Assembly: GCA_028710415.1 (NCBI GenBank)
Contig: JAQTUE010000001.1
Coordinates: forward strand, 1 to 64,000
Direction: 5' to 3'
Length of the DNA: 64,000 nt
DNA from: Paludibacter sp.
GTDB lineage: Bacteria; Bacteroidota; Bacteroidia; Bacteroidales; Paludibacteraceae
Part shown: in pieces, positions 36,858 through 44,766 of the stretch
Numbering within the stretch: position 1 is the stretch's first letter
Layout: every line of letters begins with the position of its first letter
Made by a program: the position numbers and the translations under genes
Notes under the pieces: model-generated
Database searches by the model: none
Told to the model about the DNA's origin: nothing
What the model saw: only the letters and a program-made list of their open reading frames with translations

Positions 36858-37012
36858 TCAAAGAATAAGGTTGGGTTTTGTAGAATAATACGGCTACTAA
36901 GGTTGAATAATAAAAAATAAGGTTTTTAATTTAAAACCCTTATATTCAAATATTAACCCTTAATAGAGAAACAAACCCCCGGATTAAAACCCTTATTCTC
37001 TAATTAGGAAAT
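36858..37012. repeat. Palindromic AAGAATAAGGTT repeat, copy 3
   Basis: Left AAAGAATAAGGTTGGGTTTT, then GGCTACTAAGGTTGAA and AAATAAGGTTTTTAAT. Right AAACCCTTATATTC, TTAACCCTTAATAGAG and AAAACCCTTATTCTCT. Diverged but clearly the same architecture as copies 1 and 2. Copies 2 and 3 together fill most of the gap 36533-37342. Confidence 0.8.
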
Positions 37013-37281
37013 ACATTTTAGTAATACTTTCCGGAGATAAGACTGAGCATTTTCAAGGTACTTAAGCTTTAATGAAATAAATAAGTGATTATTATTTGAT
37101 TAACAAAATGAATCAAGTAAAATGATAATTAGCGGCAAATAGTTACCTGTTTACTTGCAAACTCAATTCTGGTTTGTGCATAAAAATGTATTTTTAAGAA
37201 CATGAGATGAATAGATGTGAATTATCATACCCAAAAGATTATAAAAACACATTTTTCCACTGTCAAAAGTAAAAAATTTTG

Positions 37282-37289
37282 TACTTTTG
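37282..37289 (+). promoter_or_regulatory. -7 promoter element (TACTTTTG) of serC-serA
   Basis: TACTTTTG matches TAnnTTTG, 54 bp before the serC ATG. It is the obvious promoter of the two-gene serine unit. Confidence 0.6.
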
Positions 37290-37342
37290 TGCTTCCAATT
37301 TTGAAAAATAAAACTATCAAACAAATATAACATAATTGAAGT

Positions 37343-38407
37343 ATGAAGAAACATAATTTTAGTGCGGGTCCTTCTATATTACCCCGTGAAGTTATCGAAA
37401 AAACTGCACAGGCGGTATTGGATATAAATGGTTCCGGATTATCTGTATTGGAAATCAGCCACAGGTCTAAGGATTTTCAGGCAGTGATCGATGAAGCAGT
37501 TGCTCTTTTCAAAGAATTGTTGAATATCCCGGAAGGTTATTCGGTACTCTTTTTAGGAGGTGGGGCAAGTATGCAATTCTGCATGGTTCCATTTAATCTG
37601 TTTGAAAAGAAAGCTGCTTTTTTAAATACAGGCGTATGGGCAAACAAAGCAATGAAAGAAGCCAAAGGCTTTGGAGAAGTGATTGAAGTTGCTTCGTCGA
37701 AAGATGCCAATTATACCTTCATACCGAAAGATTATGTCATTCCTACTGATGCGGATTATTTCCACATTACTACAAACAATACAATCTACGGTACCGAAAT
37801 CCTTACCGACATTGATTCTCCGGTGCCTTTAGTTGCCGATATGTCTTCGGATATTTTCTCACGTCCAATGGATGTATCCAAATACGGCTTGATTTACGGT
37901 GGAGCACAAAAGAACCTGGCTCCAGCAGGGTTAGCATTTGTGATTGTGAAAGACGAATTGTTGGGTAAAGTAACCCGTTATATCCCAAGCATGTTGAACT
38001 ATAAAATTCATATTGCTGATGGATCTATGTTTAATACTCCTCCGGTATTGCCTATCTACAGTGCCATGGAAACATTGCGTTGGTTGAAAGCCAATGGCGG
38101 TCTGGTGGAAATGGAAAAGAAAAACATTGCTAAGGCAGAATTGCTTTACAATGCTATCGACAACAGCAAAATGTTTGTCGGAACAGCTGCTAAGGAAGAC
38201 CGTTCACGCATGAACATTTGTTTTGTGATGAAACCTGAATTCCAACACCTGGAAGCTGATTTCCAGAAACTGGCAAATGAACGTGGAATGGTAGGTATCA
38301 AAGGACACCGCTCCGTGGGTGGTTTCCGTGCTTCTACTTACAATGCATTGCCAATTGAAAGTGTTCAGGCACTGGTGGATTGCATGAATGAATTTGAGAA
38401 TAAATAA
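37343..38407 (+). CDS. serC: Phosphoserine aminotransferase
   Basis: Transaminates 3-phosphohydroxypyruvate to phosphoserine using glutamate and PLP, the second step of serine synthesis; it can also serve pyridoxal synthesis. 354 residues, normal length. Visible: [10 protein letters not shown] at the N-terminus, GGGASMQF (about 72-79), the PLP-binding Lys190 in [12 protein letters not shown], and the C-terminal [16 protein letters not shown]. It is followed by serA after 110 bp filled with a GTTTGAAG hairpin array. Confidence 0.97.
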   Translation: MKKHNFSAGPSILPREVIEKTAQAVLDINGSGLSVLEISHRSKDFQAVIDEAVALFKELLNIPEGYSVLFLGGGASMQFCMVPFNLFEKKAAFLNTGVWANKAMKEAKGFGEVIEVASSKDANYTFIPKDYVIPTDADYFHITTNNTIYGTEILTDIDSPVPLVADMSSDIFSRPMDVSKYGLIYGGAQKNLAPAGLAFVIVKDELLGKVTRYIPSMLNYKIHIADGSMFNTPPVLPIYSAMETLRWLKANGGLVEMEKKNIAKAELLYNAIDNSKMFVGTAAKEDRSRMNICFVMKPEFQHLEADFQKLANERGMVGIKGHRSVGGFRASTYNALPIESVQALVDCMNEFENK

Positions 38408-38517
38408 AAAAGTTTGAAGAGTTTGAAAGGTTTGAGGAGTTTGAAAAGTTACATGAACAGCAAACTTCTCAAACCTTTCAAACTTCAAACTCTTCAAACC
38501 CTTCAAACCCTTATAAA
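38408..38517. repeat. Hairpin of GTTTGAAG words inside the serC-serA unit
   Basis: Left arm 38410-38450: AAGTTTGAAGAGTTTGAAAG and GTTTGAGGAGTTTGAAAAG. Right arm 38460-38512: CAAACTTCTCAAACC, TTTCAAACTTCAAACTCTTC and CAAACCCTTC. The arms are almost complementary with a loop of about 10 nt. The right arm ends 5 bp before the serA ATG and leaves no conventional leader. Confidence 0.8.
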
Positions 38518-39435
38518 ATGAAAATACTTATTGCTACTGATAAACCGTTTGCCAAAGTTGCGGTGGATGGTATCCGTCAGGAAATAGAAGCAGCAGGCTT
38601 CGAACTTGCCTTGCTGGAGAAATATACTGAGAAACAACAACTGTTGGATGCTGTGGTGGATGCCGATGCTATCATTATTCGCAGTGACCTGATTGATGCA
38701 GAAGTCCTGGCTGCTGCCAAACAACTGAAGATTGTTGTACGTGCCGGTGCCGGATATGATAATGTCGATCTGGAAGCTGCTACCAAGGCAGGAGTCTGTG
38801 TGATGAATACTCCCGGACAGAATTCAAATGCTGTGGCTGAACTGGTATTCGGTTTGCTGGTTTATGCGGTTCGTAATTTCTACAACGGTACTTCCGGTAC
38901 TGAGTTGATGGGAAAGAAACTGGGTATACACGCTTATGGCAATGTAGGACGCAATGTGGCAAGGATAGCAAAAGGTTTTGGCATGGAGATTTATGCCTAT
39001 GATGCTTTCTGCCCTGATTCGGTGATGGAGCAGGATGCTGTGAAACCGGTTAAATCGGCTGAAGAATTGTATTCGACCTGTGATATCATATCACTGCACA
39101 TCCCGGCAACTGCTGAAACAAAGAAATCAATTAATGCTGCCTTGCTTGGCCGTTTGCCAAAAGGAGCCGTATTGGTGAACACAGCCCGCAAGGAAGTGAT
39201 TGACGAAGCACAGATACTTGAATTCATGGTTTCACGTCCGGACTTTAAATATGTAACGGATATTGTACCTGGAAATGATGCTGAGATGACTGAAAAGGTA
39301 GCAGGACGCTATTTTACAACCCCTAAAAAGATGGGTGCCCAGACTTCGGAAGCTAACATCAATGCAGGTATTGCAGCCGCCAAACAGATCGTTGATTTTA
39401 TCAAGAACGGTAATGCAAAATTCAAGGTGAATTAA
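38518..39435 (+). CDS. serA: D-3-phosphoglycerate dehydrogenase (SerA-like)
   Basis: Oxidises 3-phosphoglycerate to 3-phosphohydroxypyruvate with NAD, the first step of serine synthesis, judged from its linkage to serC. 305 residues, so it lacks the C-terminal ACT regulatory domain and feedback control by serine. The NAD loop reads GIHAYGNVGRNVARIAK. The Arg motif NTARKEVIDE is present. The canonical His motif PHxGAxT reads TPKKMGAQT, so Lys replaces the His. The usual Glu motif DVFxxEP is not seen (DIVPGNDAE instead). I recall similar sequences from other Bacteroidales, so this may be a subfamily trait. A paralogous dehydrogenase role cannot be excluded. Confidence 0.85.
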   Translation: MKILIATDKPFAKVAVDGIRQEIEAAGFELALLEKYTEKQQLLDAVVDADAIIIRSDLIDAEVLAAAKQLKIVVRAGAGYDNVDLEAATKAGVCVMNTPGQNSNAVAELVFGLLVYAVRNFYNGTSGTELMGKKLGIHAYGNVGRNVARIAKGFGMEIYAYDAFCPDSVMEQDAVKPVKSAEELYSTCDIISLHIPATAETKKSINAALLGRLPKGAVLVNTARKEVIDEAQILEFMVSRPDFKYVTDIVPGNDAEMTEKVAGRYFTTPKKMGAQTSEANINAGIAAAKQIVDFIKNGNAKFKVN

Positions 39436-39465
39436 GGAACCTGATAATATCTTTCTATAATACCA

Positions 39466-39508
39466 GAGCCGCCTCGAAACATATTGTTTTTGAGGCGGTT
39501 CTTATATT
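39466..39508 (+). terminator. Terminator-like hairpin after serA
   Basis: GAGCCGCCTC (39466-39475) pairs with GAGGCGGTTC (39492-39501), with one GU pair; loop about 16 nt. It lies 30 bp after the serA stop. The T run after it is weak (TTATATTTA). Confidence 0.65.
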
Positions 39509-39560
39509 TAGAGGTAAGAGGTAAGAGGCAAGAGGCAAGAACCAAAAGTCAAGAATCAAG
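39508..39560. repeat. AGAGGTAAGAGGCAAGA word array
   Basis: Repeats of AGAGGTAAGAGGTAAG, then AGAGGCAAG, AGTCAAG and AATCAAG directly after the serA terminator. Short-word arrays of this kind occur at many places in the window. Confidence 0.6.
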
Positions 39561-39636
39561 ATATAGCATGCAAGAAATAAGTGTATTACAGAATCTTACA
39601 TTGTCAGATCAATTTGTTCGTACTATATTTTGCCGT

Positions 39637-40158
39637 TTATTTCCCAATCCTCTTCAGCCATTGATAGATCTCATCAGCTGCCGGAGCACTGTTAGTTGTT
39701 GAAATATCACCGTCGGTCTTGAGCAATACCTGCTTATACCGGTTGGTTTTTGGATCGAAGATAAAGGCTGAATATGTTGTTGTGCCTGCATCTGCCATCA
39801 CATGTTGCGGATCGGAAACCTTACCTTTCGAAGCTTCGTATATTTTATCCACATAGTGTTTTAAAGTATCGGCATTGATATGAATAACGGCAGGCTGGCA
39901 ATAGGATATGTTTTTATCCATATTTGAACTGCTTACCATCCCTGTAGAATCCGGATCGTACCAGATATGAAACACTTCAACCCAGCTAAACTGCAATACA
40001 TTCCCGGTAGAATCAACTAAAAATCCCGTACTTTGAGGAATCCAGGCCATATTGACATAATGTTTCTCAAAGTAAATCTTTTGTTTCAATACCGGGATTT
40101 CTTCCGAGCATGATATCAACCCCAACAGAAATAAAAAATATATATAATTTGTTTTCAT
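39637..40158 (-). CDS. Lipoprotein of unknown function (173 aa)
   Basis: Started at ATG 40158, which begins a signal peptide with lipobox (LFLLGLISCSEE, Cys at about 17). The upstream ATG at 40191 adds 11 charged residues and is rejected. The mature part is mixed alpha/beta. It includes FEKHYVNMAWIPQSTGFLVD, typical of secreted Bacteroidota proteins with a Trp-rich core, and ends AADEIYQWLKRIGK. No family recognised. It is convergent with serA and divergent from fabI, so probably monocistronic. Confidence 0.75.
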   Translation of the reverse strand: MKTNYIYFLFLLGLISCSEEIPVLKQKIYFEKHYVNMAWIPQSTGFLVDSTGNVLQFSWVEVFHIWYDPDSTGMVSSSNMDKNISYCQPAVIHINADTLKHYVDKIYEASKGKVSDPQHVMADAGTTTYSAFIFDPKTNRYKQVLLKTDGDISTTNSAPAADEIYQWLKRIGK

Positions 40159-40288
40159 AGGATAATGTTTCTTTTTAATGCTTTTTCTCACTACAAATAT
40201 TGTTCCATAAATTACTATTTATCAATATGATAATCATAATGTCATGCAGGTTTTAAAGCAAACATTTTCATTAATTGCACATTTTGAG

Positions 40289-40296
40289 TATCTTTG
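40289..40296 (+). promoter_or_regulatory. -7 promoter element (TATCTTTG) of fabI
   Basis: TATCTTTG matches TAnnTTTG, 80 bp before the fabI ATG. Confidence 0.6.
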
Positions 40297-40375
40297 TGCT
40301 GAAAATTCGGTTCTTGTACGTAAACAATTCTAAATCTGTGATGTTTAATTCAATGGATCTAAAAAATAAAAAAAC

Positions 40376-41233
40376 ATGGGTAACGATTTATTAAAAGGAA
40401 AAAGAGGTATTGTGTTTGGTGCGTTGAACGATATGTCCATCGCATGGAAAGTAGCTGAACGTGCAGTAGAAGAAGGTGCAATTATCACCTTGTCGAATAC
40501 TCCATTGGCAGTTCGCATGGGAACAACAAATGAACTGGCAGAAAAGCTGAACGCTAAATTAATTCCTGCTGATGCAACCAGCGTGGAAGACCTGGAACAG
40601 GTTTTTGCACAATCAATGGAAGCATTAGGCGGTAAGATTGATTTTGTACTTCACTCAATCGGTATGTCTCCAAACGTTCGCAAGAAAAGAACGTATGATG
40701 ACCTGGATTATGATATGCTGACTGCTACACTTGATATCTCTGCAATTTCTTTTCACAAGATGCTGCAGGTAGCAAAGAAAATGAATGCTATCAATGAATA
40801 TGGCTCTGTGGTAGCCTTGTCGTATATGGCTGCACAACGTACGGTTTTTGGGTACAATGATATGGCTGATGCTAAATCAATCCTGGAATCCATTGCACGC
40901 AGTTTCGGTTATATTTACGGACGTGAACATAACGTTCGTGTTAATACTATTTCCCAGTCACCTACTGTAACTACTGCAGGTAGTGGTGTAAAGGGTATGG
41001 AAGGCCTACTTGATTTCTCAGAACGTATGTCTCCGCTAGGGAATGCCACTGCAGCAGAATGTGCTGATTATTGCGTTGTCATGTTCAGCGACCTGACCCG
41101 CAAAGTAACCATGCAGAACCTGTATCATGATGGTGGTTTCTCCAGCATGGCTATGAGCTATCGCGCTATGGAACAGTATAACAAAAGTTTCGAAGATTTT
41201 AGAGATGAAAATGGGAAAATTATCTACGGATAA
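40376..41233 (+). CDS. fabI: Enoyl-[acyl-carrier-protein] reductase
   Basis: Reduces trans-2-enoyl-ACP to acyl-ACP with NAD(P)H, the last step of each fatty-acid elongation cycle. 285 residues, slightly longer than E. coli FabI (262), with extra residues at the C-terminus (YNKSFEDFRDENGKIIYG). Visible: GIVFGALNDMSIAWKVAE as the FabI-type glycine loop, IGMSPNVRKK, Tyr150 and the catalytic pair Tyr160 with Lys167 (Y-x6-K, YNDMADAK). The SDR-typical SPTVTTAGSG follows. Monocistronic with promoter and terminator. Confidence 0.96.
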   Translation: MGNDLLKGKRGIVFGALNDMSIAWKVAERAVEEGAIITLSNTPLAVRMGTTNELAEKLNAKLIPADATSVEDLEQVFAQSMEALGGKIDFVLHSIGMSPNVRKKRTYDDLDYDMLTATLDISAISFHKMLQVAKKMNAINEYGSVVALSYMAAQRTVFGYNDMADAKSILESIARSFGYIYGREHNVRVNTISQSPTVTTAGSGVKGMEGLLDFSERMSPLGNATAAECADYCVVMFSDLTRKVTMQNLYHDGGFSSMAMSYRAMEQYNKSFEDFRDENGKIIYG

Positions 41234-41251
41234 ACTTTCTTAATTCACCAT

Positions 41252-41295
41252 AAAAAAAGCAGGAAAGCAATTTAGTTTGCTTTCCTGCTTTTTTA
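41252..41295 (+). terminator. Intrinsic terminator after fabI
   Basis: A 17-bp nearly perfect stem (AAAAGCAGGAAAGCAA with TTGCTTTCCTGCTTTT) and a T run, starting 18 bp after the fabI stop. Confidence 0.9.
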
Positions 41296-41319
41296 GAATT
41301 ACTATCAGACCTCTCCCAA

Positions 41320-41338
41320 CCCTCTCCAAAGGAGAGGG
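41320..41338. repeat. Short CCCTCTCCAAAGGAGAGGG hairpin
   Basis: A perfect 8-bp stem with 3-nt loop, preceded by CCTCTCCCAA. This type of CTCTCC hairpin recurs in Bacteroidota intergenic DNA as far as I recall; only one copy is in the window. Confidence 0.5.
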
Positions 41339-41409
41339 CGTTAGAGCTCAGGGTTTAAGAAGCTCAATTATAAATAATGGGATACTTTTTAATTGATTTA
41401 AACATTCTG

Positions 41410-41731
41410 TCGATAATTACTCCGTAGGAGTATTCTGTACATAACCCCCAGTTGAGCCTGCGAAACTGGGGGTTAATGAATGAAATCAAAGGCAGTACTC
41501 TGTAGGAGTTCACCAACAGAACCAAGAGTTTAAGTACTTTCCCTTTTGGTCAACTCCTCTGGAGTTGGGTAGTTTATATTTTATTTTCCCCCAGTTCCGC
41601 AGGCTTCACTGGGGGTTACTTAAAGGGTACACCTACGGTGTAATTTGGACCTTCATATTAGATTATAACTGTCAATTCAAAGGTAAATTAAGAAATAACT
41701 GAAAATTGGGTTAAAAAGGCGATAGTTATTT
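41410..41731. repeat. Composite hairpin repeat, copy 2 (about 320 bp)
   Basis: Nearly identical over its whole length to 19224-19543, differing at scattered single bases. The same five hairpin modules occur in the same order, and the changes in module three are compensatory (AACTCCAATGGAGTT in copy 1, AACTCCTCTGGAGTT here). It occupies most of the gap 41234-41857 between fabI and the BNR lipoprotein. Confidence 0.88.
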
Positions 41732-41857
41732 AAATGAATACATTATTATTTCAAAATACTGTAATGATACAACCGCTTGATCAACGAATTCAGCCAATTC
41801 TGAATATGCCATGCACGTTCTAATCAATTTTATTCTAAACATATTAGGATTACATTC

Positions 41858-43171
41858 TTATTTGTAGCAATACACTTTATTGAAATCCTTATTGGTTGCA
41901 AAAAGCACTCCGTTATGGTCAACCATTAAGCCACGGATGTAAATATTGCTGTAGAATAATTCAAATGAATTAAAATCAGTGGTTTTAAGAATCCCGGCAC
42001 CCGGCATGCAAATATACTGAACGCCTTTGTAACTGCTGAATATATTCCGCATGGGGGATGTGCCATAGGTAACACTGTGCGAGTATTCCTTCAAGAAAGT
42101 TTTACCAGCATCTACTGATTTCATGATATTTGCGTTGGATGCCACATCCATCACAATGATCTCGTCTTTATCTGTCACATGCATCCTGGCTGTATACAGT
42201 GTATTGTTATTTACAGGCAACCAATGGATTCCATCGGTGGACTCCAGCAAGGATATGTTGTCAAACGATAAAGTGATAAACTTCCCGGTGGACAATCTGA
42301 ACACATCGATCGACTGGGAACTGTTGTTCAATCCCGATTCGGATACTTTCCAAGTATTGCCACCATCAGTTGAGAACCGGAGTGGATAATTGAACCGTGA
42401 TACCCAAATGGTATTGTCGGAAGTCAGGATCAGTTCAAAGTACCCGTTATAACCTGGTATTGGCTTCGTGCATTCTGTGAAGGACTTGCCATGGTCGGTG
42501 CTTTTAAATAGCTTACCTTCCCAACTGCCAATATACAATGTTCCTTTTTTATCTATTTCTAATGAATGATAGATCTGGTTACCAGTGATCTCTACTTTTT
42601 TCCAGTCAAAGTAATTCTCACCTTCGGTATACAGGGTGGCGCCAATGATCATAAAGGTCAAATGATTCACGGTATCCGTTGCCATATCATTCAAATAGGC
42701 ATTCTGTAATCCTGATATCTCATCCCATCTACCCGGCTGAAAAGCCAAAGCGGTAAAAGTAATCCTGGTAAGCAGTTTCCCTGAATTGTCAAATAAACTT
42801 GCCGTTACCTTTTGATCATTCGTGGCAGTACCTGTTTTCCATTTTGTATAGACTGATCCATTAACAGGTATATCCTGATCGGGATTGTCAATACTTCCAC
42901 CACCGGTAATCACTTCGAAATGAACATGAAGGCGTTGGATTGTGCAGTCCTGATTCAGAATGTACTGATTATAGCCAACCACCAGACTTTCATTCAGATA
43001 CTGACCGGAAAATCCACGTTGATCATTCCCTGAATTATAAAAATTGAATGCTTCAAGATTCTTTATGGAAGGATCAGCCTGCCCGGAACAGGAAAATGAA
43101 CTTATCAGAACCATACAAAATACTATCAGTAACAGGAGCCCGTTGATAATTTTATTAAAACTGTTTTTCAT
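41858..43171 (-). CDS. Asp-box (BNR) repeat lipoprotein
   Basis: 437 residues. The signal peptide ends LISSFSCSGQ, with a lipobox Cys at about 29. At least three Asp boxes (STDHGKSF, STDGGNTW, SVDAGKTF) indicate a beta-propeller in the C-terminal two thirds. The N-terminal part (about 45-200) has a jelly-roll or lectin-like look (GQYLNESLVVGYNQYILN). No T9SS sorting domain, so it should be retained by its lipid anchor. The stop of the upstream outer-membrane barrel gene lies 11 bp before this start, so the two form an operon. Confidence 0.8.
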   Translation of the reverse strand: MKNSFNKIINGLLLLIVFCMVLISSFSCSGQADPSIKNLEAFNFYNSGNDQRGFSGQYLNESLVVGYNQYILNQDCTIQRLHVHFEVITGGGSIDNPDQDIPVNGSVYTKWKTGTATNDQKVTASLFDNSGKLLTRITFTALAFQPGRWDEISGLQNAYLNDMATDTVNHLTFMIIGATLYTEGENYFDWKKVEITGNQIYHSLEIDKKGTLYIGSWEGKLFKSTDHGKSFTECTKPIPGYNGYFELILTSDNTIWVSRFNYPLRFSTDGGNTWKVSESGLNNSSQSIDVFRLSTGKFITLSFDNISLLESTDGIHWLPVNNNTLYTARMHVTDKDEIIVMDVASNANIMKSVDAGKTFLKEYSHSVTYGTSPMRNIFSSYKGVQYICMPGAGILKTTDFNSFELFYSNIYIRGLMVDHNGVLFATNKDFNKVYCYK

Positions 43172-43182
43172 AAGGGCTTCTT

Positions 43183-44562
43183 TTAATTGATGGGTATATT
43201 CAAGCCAACGAGGAGAGTAACTGATCTGTTCTTCATGGATCGTGTTGATCCAACCTCAGGCACAGACGATGGTGATGGCGGTATGCTGAGCAGGTTAGTC
43301 CAGCTAGCCTGGTAACGGCCTTCAATATCCAGTTTCCAGTCGTATATAAGTGGGATTTGTATTCCGCCACCAAATATCCACCCCCAATCAACAGGAGTCA
43401 CAGTGCCCTCTATATTATCATGTACGGCGGTTTGGCTTTTAGTATATGAATAGCTTTCATTCTTGTATTCTGTGAGTTGTACACCGGTGGTTTTCGCGTT
43501 TATCAACGATGACACATAAGGCCCGGTATTCAAATAAACTGCCAGTCTGTCGGATGTTTTTAGCTGGATTAAGGCAGGTATTGTAAAGTACGTATTCGCA
43601 ATGGTCGCATTGGTATAGCTGGTGCTGTTATTGGGGTACAAATTAGGTATATACCTGAAGTGGGAAGCCGTTGAATCTTTTAATTGATAGCCTTTGTTTT
43701 CAAAAAGCAGTTCGGTTTGTATGCTGAAATTCTTACTGAATGAATAATTCAGGGCAACTCCGGAAGTTAATCCTGCTTTCTGCGAATAACTGCCTGCATG
43801 CTTATCGACAACAATCCCTGAAAGATTTAAACCCGAGCGATACTTCATGGAGAATCCGGAATCTGTACTGTCATTCCTTGAATACTTTGCATCCCTGGTT
43901 TTCATTTTATTGAAAATGCCTGAGTAACCAATTCCAATCACCAGTTCTGAGGAGCCAATCATTCCTTTATTCATTGAAATATATTCATTGTTGCCGGTCG
44001 AATACCTTCCCTGTATAAATACTTCCACCTTTCCGGTTATGGGATATGCAAACCCGGCAGAGAATATGCTGCCAACATCTGTTTTGGGGTAATAACTCCC
44101 GGTGTTATTACCCGTTGATTCTGGTTGCTGGAGGAGTGAATAAAAGACTCCGGCGGTGACTTCGAATCGTAGCTTCGTGGGGGTTGATAATTTTAAATAA
44201 ACAGGAAACCTGTAAAAATTAAAATTCCAGTTCTGGGTATTGTAATAGGGCAGGAGGATATAATTCGATTGAAAACTTAAAGGATCTGTCCAGGGCCCGT
44301 AATAAGAGTTCTGATAATCGAGATGTTGATAATACAGGGATGTGTAATTAAATTCAGCACCTACACTGAGAATCCGGTTAAAGGCATAATTGAAATAGAT
44401 CCCCGATACTGATCCGGTCTTGGTTTTCCATTCCCCGGTTTGATTATCATCCCTGATGTTAGAGAAGTTTGACCCACTAAGAATGCCGGTTGTAAGCCTT
44501 TGTGCCTGAATGTGTGATAATTCTAGTACTGACAATAGAATACAAAAAAACAGTTTTTTCAT
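43183..44562 (-). CDS. Outer-membrane beta-barrel protein (PorT-like), duplicated
   Basis: 459 residues started at ATG 44562, the start of a signal peptide (MKKLFFCILLSVLELSHIQAQ). The frame open from 44637 adds 25 residues with no function. The protein holds two similar halves. Each has GxxxGxxxNY-type strands: VSGIYFNYAFNRILSVGAEF in the first, and LTSGVALNYSFSKNFSIQTE in the second. Both are followed by a FRFPVYLKL / FTIPALIQLKTSDR strand, suggesting a duplication of an outer-membrane-beta-barrel (PorT/OmpW-like) domain. It is co-transcribed with the BNR lipoprotein. A large AT-rich spacer and terminator at 44706-44752 precede it. Confidence 0.78.
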   Translation of the reverse strand: MKKLFFCILLSVLELSHIQAQRLTTGILSGSNFSNIRDDNQTGEWKTKTGSVSGIYFNYAFNRILSVGAEFNYTSLYYQHLDYQNSYYGPWTDPLSFQSNYILLPYYNTQNWNFNFYRFPVYLKLSTPTKLRFEVTAGVFYSLLQQPESTGNNTGSYYPKTDVGSIFSAGFAYPITGKVEVFIQGRYSTGNNEYISMNKGMIGSSELVIGIGYSGIFNKMKTRDAKYSRNDSTDSGFSMKYRSGLNLSGIVVDKHAGSYSQKAGLTSGVALNYSFSKNFSIQTELLFENKGYQLKDSTASHFRYIPNLYPNNSTSYTNATIANTYFTIPALIQLKTSDRLAVYLNTGPYVSSLINAKTTGVQLTEYKNESYSYTKSQTAVHDNIEGTVTPVDWGWIFGGGIQIPLIYDWKLDIEGRYQASWTNLLSIPPSPSSVPEVGSTRSMKNRSVTLLVGLNIPIN

Positions 44563-44705
44563 AGTCGTGATTTTCAAAGTTTCAATATTTAAGTTTAAGA
44601 AGATATCAATCAAATACTTATTAACAGTCTGAACCATGGCTGTTTATCAGAATGTGCCGGATTAAAATTAAAAGTTCAAAAACAATTTATTAACAGGAAA
44701 CGGGC

Positions 44706-44752
44706 AAAATAATAGCGGTATAACTGTTTATAGAAATACCGCTATTTTATTA
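44706..44752 (-). terminator. Terminator-like hairpin after the modular T9SS protein
   Basis: AATAGCGGTA (44711-44720) pairs with TACCGCTATT (44737-44746), flanked by AT-rich runs. It lies just downstream of the stop of the 44767-48093 gene. Confidence 0.65.
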
Positions 44753-44766
44753 TTGGATAGTTATTT

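Noticed and set aside
37163..37354. 63-residue minus-strand frame before serC
   Set aside because: It overlaps the serC promoter and start codon in antisense and has no family features.
39484..39702. 72-residue plus-strand frame after serA
   Set aside because: It is made largely of the AGAGGTAAGAGGCAAGA array and then runs antisense into the lipoprotein gene at 39637.
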